A DNA stretch of 64,000 bases from Sorangium cellulosum So ce56. GTDB lineage: Bacteria; Myxococcota_A; Polyangia; Polyangiales; Polyangiaceae. A model generated the notes under the pieces. That model saw nothing but the letters and a program-made list of their open reading frames with translations. It was not told the DNA's origin and made no database searches. Location: positions 6,455,001 through 6,519,000 of the forward strand of contig NC_010162.1 in NCBI RefSeq assembly GCF_000067165.1. The letters run 5' to 3'. Both the position numbers and the translations under genes were made by a program. Below are positions 16,432 through 28,828 of the stretch, one piece after another. Each line of letters begins with the position of its first letter. The stretch's first letter is position 1.

Positions 16432-17456
16432 GCTGCCCCGCGCCGCTGCGCCAGAGGACGGTCCAGCTCGCTCACGGCGGCGGCGGGCGGCTCATGCGTG
16501 AGCTCATCGAGCACGTCTTCCTGCCCGCGTTCGACAGCGCTGCGCTCTCGGCCCGTCATGACGGCGCCGTGGTTCGGCTCGGCGGCGCGTCCCTCGCGTT
16601 CACCACGGACACCTATGTCGTGCATCCGCGCTTCTTCCCCGGAGGAGACATCGGCAAGCTGTCCGTCTACGGCACGGTGAACGACCTGGCCATGACGGGC
16701 GCCCGGCCCGCTTACCTGAGCGCCGGCTTCATCGTGGAGGAGGGGCTGCCCATCGGCGAGCTCCAGCAGATCGCGCTGTCGATGCGCGCCGCTGCGGACG
16801 CGTGCGGGGTCGAGTTCGTGACGGGTGACACCAAGGTGGTCGACCGGGGCAAGGGAGATGGGCTGTTCATCAACACCGCCGGCATCGGCCTGGTGCCCGA
16901 GGGCGTGGCCATCGCGCCGCGCCGGGTCCGGCCGGGTGATGCCGTGCTCGTGTCCGGCGACGTGGGGCGGCACGGGATCGCGGTGCTGTCCGTGCGTGAG
17001 GCGCTGGCGTTCGAGGAGCCCGTGGAGAGCGACTGCGCGCCTGTCGCCGAGCTCGCGGCGGCGCTGATCTCGTCGGGGATCGACGTCCACTGCCTGCGGG
17101 ATCCGACCCGCGGCGGGCTCGCGGCCGTATTGAACGAGATCGCGCTCGACGCGGGCGTCCACGTCGAGGTGGAGGAAGCGCAGATCCCCATGGAACCTGC
17201 GGTCCTCGGGGCGTGCGAGCTCCTCGGGCTCGACCCGCTGTACGTTGCGTGCGAGGGTCGGCTCGTCGCGTTCCTGCCGGAAGCCCAGACGGAGCGCGCC
17301 CTGGCGAGCCTGCGCGACCACCCCCTTGGCCGGGGGGCCGCGCGCATCGGTCGGATCGCCGGCGAGGGGAAAGGGAGCGTCGTCCTGAGGACCCGGCTCG
17401 GGACCCGGCGCACGCTCGACCTGCTCTCCGGCGAGCAGCTCCCGCGCATCTGCTGA
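16428..17456 (+). CDS. hypE: Hydrogenase expression/formation protein HypE
   Basis: A 342-residue PurM-fold enzyme that dehydrates the HypF-made thiocarboxamide to thiocyanate on its own C-terminal Cys. Visible: L-A-H-G-G-G-G at the N-terminus, T-D-T-Y-V-V and G-D-I-G-K-L-S-V-Y-G-T-V-N-D-L-A-M (ATP/metal site), R-D-P-T-R-G-G-L and the final P-R-I-C with the acceptor Cys as last residue. ATGA overlap with hypD. No palindromic element was seen here. It is the last gene of the operon; no clear terminator hairpin follows. Confidence 0.95.
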   Translation: MSCPAPLRQRTVQLAHGGGGRLMRELIEHVFLPAFDSAALSARHDGAVVRLGGASLAFTTDTYVVHPRFFPGGDIGKLSVYGTVNDLAMTGARPAYLSAGFIVEEGLPIGELQQIALSMRAAADACGVEFVTGDTKVVDRGKGDGLFINTAGIGLVPEGVAIAPRRVRPGDAVLVSGDVGRHGIAVLSVREALAFEEPVESDCAPVAELAAALISSGIDVHCLRDPTRGGLAAVLNEIALDAGVHVEVEEAQIPMEPAVLGACELLGLDPLYVACEGRLVAFLPEAQTERALASLRDHPLGRGAARIGRIAGEGKGSVVLRTRLGTRRTLDLLSGEQLPRIC

Positions 17457-17584
17457 GGCCGCCTCCAGCAATCGATGGATGCACCCGTCTCCGGGGCCGG
17501 CCACGAGATGGACCAATGCGGGTCTGTACGCGCCGCGCTCGTGGGCTGCCGGTCTGAACCGTTACCAGGCCACCGGACCGTACC

Positions 17585-18250
17585 CTACCCAAGGAGCGGT
17601 CGGAACACGTCGGGCAGCACGCCCCGATCCGCCGCGCTCCGGAGCGCATCCCGGCAAGCAGCGCACCTCGCCGCGTGCTCGCGGTAGCTCGGCGTGAGGC
17701 CGTCCGTGCGGAAGACGCCGGCAGCCGCGGCCTCCGTGTCCGGGTGCACGTGGAGCTGGACCGGCACGCCGAGCGCGTACAGCGGCGCGCCGTCGCGCCG
17801 CAGCACGTAAAGCGAGTAAGGCGTGTCATCCCCCGTACGCCACCGGTCGATCGAGAACAGATACGGCGCCTCGCCCGCGGCGCTGGCGTGCCGGCGAAGA
17901 AAGCACACGTCGCCCGCATACGAGACGAGCTCGTCGAGGTCCGTCGCCACCGAGACGGGGATCGGGTGCTCCAGCCACCGCTCGAGCGCGAGCCACGCGG
18001 CCCCGAGGACGGCCGGGTCGGCCGCGGCGTGCTCGTCCACCACGAACGCGCGGTCCACGGCGCTCGCCTCCGAGGGACCGCGCACGCCGTAGACCGAGGC
18101 CAGCGCCGAGAGCGCGATCTCGGCGTCGAGCGGCGCGCCGCCTCGCTCCTGGTCGCACGCCGCCGCGAAGGCCGCGGCGTCGATCTGTGTCGCGAGGCCC
18201 GCGCGGCGCAGGCTCGCGAGCGCTTCCTCGGGGCGGAGGGGAGTCGTCAT
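17585..18250 (-). CDS. Hypothetical protein, 221 aa
   Basis: Not recognised. The ATG at 18250 is preferred because GGAGG lies about 10 nt upstream; the frame is open further out. It is an acidic soluble protein without signal peptide or membrane segment. The C-terminal part has a C-A-A-C pair (A-A-R-C-A-A-C-R-D-A-L) that could bind metal. It converges on hypE with a 128-bp gap in which nothing else was found. Confidence 0.7.
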   Translation of the reverse strand: MTTPLRPEEALASLRRAGLATQIDAAAFAAACDQERGGAPLDAEIALSALASVYGVRGPSEASAVDRAFVVDEHAAADPAVLGAAWLALERWLEHPIPVSVATDLDELVSYAGDVCFLRRHASAAGEAPYLFSIDRWRTGDDTPYSLYVLRRDGAPLYALGVPVQLHVHPDTEAAAAGVFRTDGLTPSYREHAARCAACRDALRSAADRGVLPDVFRPLLG

Positions 18251-18732
18251 GTGCTCACGTCCTCCGTCCAACCCCGCCGCGGGATCGCGGCGCATCCGCA
18301 GGGCACCATCGCTCGATGATGCACGATCGCGCCGTGAAAAGATATGCCCGGGAGCGCACCCGATGGGCACGTCCTTCCCATCACCTTGCGCTGATTACCC
18401 TGCCTCGCCCTGCGAGCGTGTGTCGACCGAAGGTCGGATCCCCGTCAGTTCATCAATCCAATGCTCATTCCGATCGTTCGTCTCACAGGATGACGGGCTT
18501 CCGTCCCTCGGGAGCGCCTGAAGCTCGGCGAGCGGCGTGAGGCGGATTGTTTGGATACCTCGCAGCTCCCGGGCGGCGTCGCAGCCACGCCCGGACGGAT
18601 GGCGCGCCGTGGCGCGCCGTGGATCAACGAATCGTCCACGTCACCATGCCCCTTGGCTGGCCACGTGATCAGCCCGCGAGGAGCGATTCAATGGATATCT
18701 AGCTCGGTGATGAAGCGGTGCTATCCTTCTTG
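18251..18732. other. Intergenic region, no gene recognised
   Basis: About 480 bp between divergent genes. Short frames are open but have no recognisable product. A small direct repeat (GGCGCGCCGT twice) lies near 18601-18621. No tRNA-like fold was seen. Confidence 0.4.
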
Positions 18733-19458
18733 ATGCGCTCGTTCCGCCCGCTTCTCCTGCCCGTTTTGCTCCTGCTCGGCGGGGTTCTCCTCGCCTTGCT
18801 TCTGCTCGGCAGCAATCCACGGAGCGCGACCACCGGTGCCAGCGAGGATGTCGCGACCACGCGCGGGCTCCAGGAGATCCGCTATCTGGCGCTCGGCGAC
18901 TCCTTCACGGCAGGGACCGGGAACCCGCCGTCCGACGCGTTCCCCTCGCGTCTCGCTGACCTTTGGCGCGCGCAGGGCCGCCGGGTGATCCTCAAGAACG
19001 TGGCGGTCAACGGCTACACAACCGAAGACGTGCAAGAGCGGGAGATCCCGGAGGTGGCGCCGTTTCGCCCCACGTTCGTGACGCTCGCGGTGGGCGCCAA
19101 CGACTACGTGCGTCGCTGGAGCGCGGACGTCTACCGCTCGCGCGTGCGGGTGCTCCTCCGAGCGATCATCGACGCTGGCGTCGCGCCGGATCGGATCGTG
19201 GCGCTCCCACAGCCCGATTGGTCGCTCTCTCCGGCCGCCGCCTCGTTCGGAGATCCGCGGCAGATCGGCGCGGACATCGTCGCCTTCAACACCATCCTGC
19301 GCGACGAGGCGGGGGCCGCCGGCGTGCGCTACGTGGACCTCTATCCGCTCATGCACGCGCAGGCGGAGGCGAAGATGCTCGCCAGCGACGGCCTGCACCC
19401 CTCGGCGCGCGCGCACGCGGAGTGGGCGGCGGCGCTCCACGAACAGGTAAACCCATGA
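18733..19458 (+). CDS. SGNH/GDSL-family hydrolase, exported or membrane-anchored
   Basis: About 241 residues. An N-terminal hydrophobic helix (residues 5-25, Leu-rich) is a signal anchor or signal peptide. The esterase blocks are present in order: L-G-D-S-F-T-A-G (nucleophilic Ser), V-A-V-N-G-Y-T (oxyanion Gly), V-G-A-N-D-Y (Asn) and D-G-L-H-P-S (Asp and His). It is probably a periplasmic lipase, acyl esterase or thioesterase; substrate unknown. ATG 18733 is taken; GTG 18718 would add five residues. No strong Shine-Dalgarno is seen. Confidence 0.85.
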   Translation: MRSFRPLLLPVLLLLGGVLLALLLLGSNPRSATTGASEDVATTRGLQEIRYLALGDSFTAGTGNPPSDAFPSRLADLWRAQGRRVILKNVAVNGYTTEDVQEREIPEVAPFRPTFVTLAVGANDYVRRWSADVYRSRVRVLLRAIIDAGVAPDRIVALPQPDWSLSPAAASFGDPRQIGADIVAFNTILRDEAGAAGVRYVDLYPLMHAQAEAKMLASDGLHPSARAHAEWAAALHEQVNP

Positions 19459-19470
19459 GGTCTGGGGCCG

Positions 19471-21240
19471 CTACTTTTTCTCGTTCTTCTCGTGGTTCAC
19501 CATGTCGAGGAGCTGCCCCGCGACGGTCTCCTCCACCCGGAGCGGCATGACCCCGAAGCCCGCTGCCACCGCGTCCTGCTCGAACAAGAAGCGCCGCAGC
19601 ACGTCGCTCGGATACTCCTCGAGCGGCAGCGCGTACGCCCCGTACGGCTTGCCGTCGAGCGCCAGCGCGTGGTGCGCCCGCGCGCCGATGCCACGGAAGC
19701 TGTGGCACTTGACGCACCCTTGCTCGCCGATCAGCGCCTCGCGCAGCCCGCCGGAGAGGGAGCGGAACGGCGCGAGCGGGTCGTTCTCTACCCAGCGAAA
19801 GCTCGCCGCGTCGAGCCCGAAGGCCGCGTAGGTCTTGTTCCCCAGGTCCGCGGGCAGCGGCGTCCGGAAGTGCAGGAACGCGCCGAGCGGCCGGATCATC
19901 ATTGGCATTGGCTCCTCGCCCTCGATCCACGAGTAGGCGCGCTTCAGCCGGTAGAAGTCGACGAGGCGGTAGAGATTGTCCTCGTCGTCGAGTCCGACCA
20001 CGATGACCGCCTGCGCCTTCTTCAGCGCCTCGCGCGGGAAGTACTGCTGCTCTCCCCGAAGATTCGAGACCACCAGCCAGTCCCCTTCTCCCACCTCGGA
20101 CTTCGGCCGCGCGGCCAGGTAGGCGAGCAGATCGATGGCCTGATACGTCCTGCCGGGCAAGGGGTAGCGCTCGAGCCCCCCCTTGCCGAAGAGCGCGCTT
20201 ATCGTCTCCCGCAGCGCGGCGTCGACCGGGTAGGTGGTGATGGCCCGGGGATCCTTGCGGAGCTCCGACATGTCGAGGGGCGGCCTTGCACCCCAGCGGC
20301 GGAGCACGCCGAAGGGGTTGTCGATGGGGAGGTCCCTGGGGCCCGAGGCGACGAAGGGGAACACCAGATCGCCGACCATGTCTCCCCTTCCGCCCCAGTG
20401 CACGATGCTGTGTGCATCGCGCCTGGGGACGACGAAGTAGTCGATGTCGGGCGCGCCCGCATTCTGGAGTGCGCGCGCGAAGGGGCGAGCGAGGCGCGCC
20501 CAGCCGATGTCGTCCTCCGCGCCGAACAGCATCAAGAACGGCGGCGCATCGGACCGGGCGTACGTGACGGGCGAGGACTCCCTGCGATCTTCGACCGAGG
20601 CCGCGAAGAACGCCGCGTCGGGGTGCCCCTCGAGCGCCGCCTCGCCGAGGTCGTAGGTGCCACGCAACAGGATGACCCCATCGACGCGCTTGGGATCCAT
20701 GCCGGCCCCCTCGAGGAGCCGCCGATCGAGCGCAAGGAGGGACGCCATCCACGCGCCGAGGCCGCGACCGACGAGGACCACGCGCGTCGGGTTGCGCGTG
20801 CTGGTGACCTCTTGCAAGACCCGGGCGACGTCCGCCGCGCACGCGCGCAGCGTGTAGCCGGCGTGGATGTTGAACGAGACGGCGGCGGCGGCGACCCCGT
20901 TTCGCTGTAGGGAGTCGCCGACATTCGCAGCGAAGGCGAGCCGCTCGTCGGGCTGCGAGGGCTCGTTCCCCTGCAAGAGAACGACCAGCGGGCCGCGCTT
21001 GCTCGCGCGCGGCGGCGCATAGAGATCGACGCTGACGTTCGGCCCATCAGGTCCCCTCCGCTGAATCCAGGCATACGTCACCGTGGCTACGGAGCGGGCT
21101 CCAGCTCCTGCGCGCCGCTTGAGGAGCTGTGTGCCGAGGACGATGAGCGCCGCGAGGAGGCCGACGCCCACCCATTGTCGCGTTCGACCCAGCCATTGCC
21201 ACGTTCGACCCAGCCATTGTCGCGTTCCAATACCCAACAT
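19471..21240 (-). CDS. Alpha/beta-hydrolase-fold protein fused to a C-terminal c-type cytochrome
   Basis: About 589 residues from ATG 21240. One transmembrane helix (about 27-43) anchors an extracytoplasmic chain. The first half has a hydrolase fold: V-V-L-L-Q-G-N-E, V-V-L-V-G-R-G-L-G-A-W, F-G-A-E-D-D and R-D-A-H-S-I-V-H. The nucleophile elbow reads G-R-G-L-G where G-x-S-x-G is expected, so the catalytic Ser seems lost although the later Asp and His remain. The C-terminus has a haem site C-V-K-C-H (Cys near 509) and a likely axial Met in V-M-P-L-R (near 565). The combination suggests a sensor or electron-transfer protein. The frame is open to 21384, but without a better start. Confidence 0.78.
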   Translation of the reverse strand: MLGIGTRQWLGRTWQWLGRTRQWVGVGLLAALIVLGTQLLKRRAGAGARSVATVTYAWIQRRGPDGPNVSVDLYAPPRASKRGPLVVLLQGNEPSQPDERLAFAANVGDSLQRNGVAAAAVSFNIHAGYTLRACAADVARVLQEVTSTRNPTRVVLVGRGLGAWMASLLALDRRLLEGAGMDPKRVDGVILLRGTYDLGEAALEGHPDAAFFAASVEDRRESSPVTYARSDAPPFLMLFGAEDDIGWARLARPFARALQNAGAPDIDYFVVPRRDAHSIVHWGGRGDMVGDLVFPFVASGPRDLPIDNPFGVLRRWGARPPLDMSELRKDPRAITTYPVDAALRETISALFGKGGLERYPLPGRTYQAIDLLAYLAARPKSEVGEGDWLVVSNLRGEQQYFPREALKKAQAVIVVGLDDEDNLYRLVDFYRLKRAYSWIEGEEPMPMMIRPLGAFLHFRTPLPADLGNKTYAAFGLDAASFRWVENDPLAPFRSLSGGLREALIGEQGCVKCHSFRGIGARAHHALALDGKPYGAYALPLEEYPSDVLRRFLFEQDAVAAGFGVMPLRVEETVAGQLLDMVNHEKNEKK

Positions 21241-21885
21241 GGATCCGCTCTGGTGCCCGACGCCGAGCGCGTCAAGCGGCAGCGTCGTCGGTCGCCGCCC
21301 GGCGACACCGAGATGACCAGCGCAAACGAACGCGACTTCGAGAGTGGACAGCTGCACAAGCCGGGCATCGACCGTGTGATCCAAAAGCCCTTCAACGTCT
21401 CGAGACCGGCAGCAGGACGGTCTACGTCACGGGCTTCTGGCTCCGCCTACGATCGACGGCGCCCGCCACGTCGCAGGCGGCAACGGCGCGTGGGCCCGTG
21501 GCGGTGGTCTCCGTCGAAGTGCGGTATCGTGGATTACTCTGAGACGTCGGTCAAGGTGTCAATCGTGAATGTCGCCGGCTGCGCCGCCTTCGACGGAACC
21601 CCGGGGCCCTCCTGGAATACCTCGGTGACGAAGGCTGCGATGGCCGCGCCACGTCGTCGTCCGCGTGTGTCCCCTCAGCCTCGCGGGACGCCGCGGGCGG
21701 AACGGCGCGCAGCCGCCATGTGCAGCGAGCTCTCTTTTTCCTCGGGCGCGGCGTGCGCTCGATCTACCCTACCCGGGCTCCCCGGCCCACGGGCGTTAAC
21801 CAGCCTTCGCGCCGCGCTCTCCTGCATCCGAACGTTCACGTTTACGCCGAAGCGCGCGCGGCGGCTGCCGAGCCCGGACGGAGTC
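21241..21885. other. Intergenic region with possible coding debris
   Basis: About 645 bp with no intact gene. On the plus strand near 21346-21405 a short stretch (H-K-P-G-I-D-R-V-I-Q-K-P-F) resembles the end of a response-regulator receiver domain, but nothing matches around it. The evidence is too weak for a pseudogene call. Confidence 0.35.
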
Positions 21886-22874
21886 CTATTTGCAGCGAGC
21901 GTGACCGATCACATAGTTGCAATTGGAGGATTGGATCGCGCCCTGCGCAGGCGAGCTGCTGTTGCCCGTCGCGCCGCTGCCGCAGTATTGCTTTTCGCTC
22001 CCGCCCGTCGCCTGATCGACGCCGTGGCTTCCCAGCTCGTAGTTACAGGAAGCCGCGGGCGAGAAGGCCGTGGTGTTGTTGAACTGATTGTATGCGATGG
22101 TGTTCTGCGAGACGCGCGCGGTCGAGCTCCCGGGAACGCCCAGGAGCTTGATGTTCGTCTCGTTGTTCTGAACCACGTTGCCCGCCGCGGCGAACGAGCC
22201 GCGCGCGACGCCTATTCCATTGTACGAGCTGCCATAGAGGACGCCGGCGGTCGGCGTCGTCCGCGAGCCCGGGCCGGCCGAGAGCTGGATCCCGACGTTC
22301 GCGTTCCTGACGGTGTTGCTCCAGAGGAAGTTGCTGTCGGACTCGGAGAGATGGATGCCAATGGACCCCGCGTAGCCGCGGCCTGGACCGTTGACGGTGT
22401 TTCCCGACACGTCGCAGCTGTGGTCGCGGTGGAACTGGATGCCGCGCGCATTCGCCATGGCGGGCATGTTGATGGTGTTGCCGGGGCGGGCTGTTCGTGG
22501 CCGTGCAGCCGTGGACCTTGTTGTGATGCCCCATGACGACGATCGTGTCGCCTGGCACGTTCTCCGTGTAGCAAATTTGAACCGCCAAGCGCGCCAAGGA
22601 CGCCAAGATTGTGTTTTGTTCTTGGCGTCCTTGGCGCCTTGGCGGCTCATTTCTCGCTCGATCAACGCGATCGGTGTCCTAGGTTGCCCGCGAGAGGGGC
22701 TGACGTTCATGTTCGCCGTCAGCGTTCATGTGAAGCGCGGTCGTCGCGAAGTCGCTGACGATCCAGCTTTCCGAGAGGGGCGCGGCGTCGATCACGAGCA
22801 GGATCCGCCGCCTCGACGGCGCAGCCGGCGGCGGACAGAGCGACAACGGCGACTGCAGAGCGAGTGATGCGCAT
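21886..22874 (-). pseudogene. Parallel beta-helix repeat lipoprotein, frameshifted and split by a repeat
   Basis: Reading leftward, 22874 starts a lipoprotein signal (M-R-I-T-R-S ... L-S-A-A-G-C). Within about 30 codons the frame is lost, and a palindromic repeat lies at 22571-22680. Beyond it one frame gives V-V-M-G-H-H-N-K-V-H-G-C, and after a shift near 22495 another frame continues. That frame holds beta-helix rungs such as F-H-R-D-H-S-C-D-V-S-G-N-T-V-N-G and N-V-V-Q-N-N-E-T-N-I-K-L, down to the stop at 21886. Such proteins are often secreted polysaccharide lyases. Several lesions make it a likely pseudogene; sequencing error could explain one shift but not the repeat. Confidence 0.6.
22571..22680 (+). 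repeat. Dispersed ~110-bp palindromic repeat, copy 1
   Basis: Left arm AACCGCCAAGCGCGCCAAGG (22581 onward), a T-rich loop, and right arm CCTTGGCGCCTTGGCGG. It is followed by CTCGCTCGATC and GATCGGTGT, which are shared with the copy at 62237-62346. It would form a long hairpin. Confidence 0.88.
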
Positions 22875-23221
22875 GGTGCGTGTCTCCATGGCTCGCCTGT
22901 TCCCGAGGAGAAGGCGGCCAGCCGCACAGCGCACCAGGAGTGGCACGGCCGGCGGCGCTTCGCGGCAGAGCGCAATCGCAAGCGCCTTGCCAGCGCGGCG
23001 CTGGCTGCCTCGCGTCGGCCACAGAGGGCCATGCCCACCGGCGGCGTACGAACGACGCGCAGCGCGGCGCCGTTCGCGACCGTCGGCGCGCTCGCTGCAG
23101 GACGGCTCCACGCCGCGCAGGCGCCCCGCCTGTCGCAGCCCGGCTGTCCCTGTCACACCGCCCCTGTGACACCCTGTGGCAGCAGCCGTGTCAGTGCGCC
23201 GCCCGCGTCAGGCCGCGGCGC
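22875..23221. other. Intergenic region with a TGTCACA inverted repeat
   Basis: A perfect 7-bp inverted repeat TGTCACA-N7-TGTGACA lies at 23151-23171, about 280 bp upstream of the beta-helix remnant. The word CCCTGTCACACC recurs, on the other strand, near 33446-33458 upstream of another secreted-protein gene. No gene was seen. Confidence 0.4.
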
Positions 23222-24736
23222 TCACGGCGCCACCCGGCGCAACGCGCCGCCCTCGGCCGGGCGCGGCGCTCGCTCGATTTCCTCCGCCTCCCCCTCCCGG
23301 GCGTCCCCTTCCCCGGCGTCCCCCGCCCCGGTGAGCCCCTCGGCGAACGCGTGGGTCACGAACACGCCCGCCCCTGTCGCGGCGGGCGCCCAGCCGCGCA
23401 GCGCCTCGGGCTCGGCCGCGTGCAGCGCGAGGCGCGGGAGGACCTCGGGGCTCGCGCCGGCCCGCGCGCCGAGCTCCGCCCAGAGCTCGAGAGCCCAGCC
23501 GAGCGCCCGCTCCGGCGCGCGATCGTACGGCGCGGGCAGCGCCGCCAGCAGCGCGTCGGCGCTCTCGACGACGAGCGTCGCCCCGAGCCCGACGAGCGCC
23601 GCGCGCGCCGCCTGGACCAGGCGCTCCACGTCGGCGAGCGCCTCGTCGCCGGCCTCGTCCGGCGCCGAGAGCCGGGCCTCGACGAGCAGCGCGGCGCGCG
23701 GCCCCCACGGCGCGCATGGCCCCCGCGCGCAGGCGCCCGCGAGGCGAGCGTCGACCGGCGAGCGCGCCGCGGGCGCCGCGATCTGGCGGCCCGGCGCGGC
23801 GACCGCCTGGCGGAGCGCGGCGAGCAGCTCGGGCACGCCCGCGTACCTGTCCGCCGGCTCCTTGGCGAGGCAGCGGCGCACCACCGCGCCGAACGCTGCC
23901 GACACGGGCGCGCGGTCGCTCGGGCAGGGCGGCGGCGCGCGCAGGTGCATCTCCTCGGTCTCGACCGCATCGGCGCCCTGGAACGGCAGCTCGCCCGTCA
24001 CGAGCTGGTAGGCGAGCAGGCCCACCGCGTAGATGTCCGTGCGCGCGTCCACCGCGCCGCCGAGGATCTGCTCCGGGGCCATCGTGAGCGGCGTGCCGAG
24101 GATCAGGCTGCTGCTCTTGGCGCCGCGCGCGCGATCGACGTCGCGCGCGCGGAGGAGCTTGGCGATGCCGAAGTCGACGAGCTTCACGCGCGGCGCGCCG
24201 AGCCCGCCCGCGCCAGGGCAGACCATGACGTTCTGGGCCTTCACGTCGCGGTGCACGACGCCGATCGCGTGCGCGGCGGCGAGCGCGCCGCCGACCTCCT
24301 CGAGCAGGGCGACCGCCTCGGGCGGCGACAAGGCGCCCCGCGCGCTCAGCTCCGCCGCGAGGCTCCGGCCCTCGACCCACTCCATCGCGATGTACGGCCG
24401 GCCGTCGTCCAGGGCACCCACGCCGCGGACCTCGACGATCGCCGGGTGCTTGAGCCGCGCGAGCACCTCCGCCTCCCGCTGGAAGCGCCGGAGGATCGCC
24501 GGCAGGAGCGACAGGCCGCGGCGGAGGACCTTCAGGGCGACCGGCGCGCCGCCCCCGACCGGGACGGCGCGGTGCACGACGCCGAAGCCACCTCCGAGCC
24601 GCACGTCGTCGAGCACGTAACCCCCGACCACCGCGCCGGCGGGGAGCGCGTCGCCGGCGGCGCTCGCCTCGAGCTCCAGCGGTCGGCCCGAGATGACGGC
24701 TGTCTCGTCCTGGTGGGGCTCGGCAGGCGTCCGCAT
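23222..24736 (-). CDS. Serine/threonine protein kinase with degenerate C-terminal cyclase-like domain
   Basis: About 504 residues. The Hanks-type kinase domain (about 38-300) has a Gly loop G-G-G-F-G-V-V, Lys69 in A-L-K-V, H-R-D-V-K-A-Q-N, V-D-F-G-I-A-K and M-A-P-E-Q. The C-terminal 150 residues (A-L-L-V-E-A-R-L onward) resemble the degenerate cyclase-like module that follows kinase domains in some myxobacterial proteins, with no obvious catalytic residues. No transmembrane helix. ATG 24736 is chosen over one 30 bp upstream, which would overlap the divergent gene. It shares a 28-bp promoter space with the larger kinase, so both are probably co-regulated. Confidence 0.88.
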   Translation of the reverse strand: MRTPAEPHQDETAVISGRPLELEASAAGDALPAGAVVGGYVLDDVRLGGGFGVVHRAVPVGGGAPVALKVLRRGLSLLPAILRRFQREAEVLARLKHPAIVEVRGVGALDDGRPYIAMEWVEGRSLAAELSARGALSPPEAVALLEEVGGALAAAHAIGVVHRDVKAQNVMVCPGAGGLGAPRVKLVDFGIAKLLRARDVDRARGAKSSSLILGTPLTMAPEQILGGAVDARTDIYAVGLLAYQLVTGELPFQGADAVETEEMHLRAPPPCPSDRAPVSAAFGAVVRRCLAKEPADRYAGVPELLAALRQAVAAPGRQIAAPAARSPVDARLAGACARGPCAPWGPRAALLVEARLSAPDEAGDEALADVERLVQAARAALVGLGATLVVESADALLAALPAPYDRAPERALGWALELWAELGARAGASPEVLPRLALHAAEPEALRGWAPAATGAGVFVTHAFAEGLTGAGDAGEGDAREGEAEEIERAPRPAEGGALRRVAP

Positions 24737-24748
24737 GGCACCTACCCC

Positions 24749-24756
24749 AGTATACT
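24749..24756. promoter_or_regulatory. Palindromic -10-like AGTATACT shared by two divergent kinase genes
   Basis: The two starts are 28 bp apart (24736 and 24765). The only AT-rich word in the gap is the perfect palindrome AGTATACT, which gives TATACT on both strands. Start points 6-7 nt downstream would leave nearly leaderless mRNAs in both directions. No Shine-Dalgarno fits in the space. Confidence 0.5.
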
Positions 24757-24764
24757 CGCGCCCC

Positions 24765-28778
<4,014 letters not shown>

Positions 28779-28828
28779 ACCGACCGGTCGAATCGCCCGG
28801 ACCAGAGACAAGAAAGGAATCGGACCGC

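Noticed and set aside
21346..21405. Response-regulator pseudogene
   Set aside because: Only about 15 residues look like a receiver-domain end; no Asp-box or other block is nearby.
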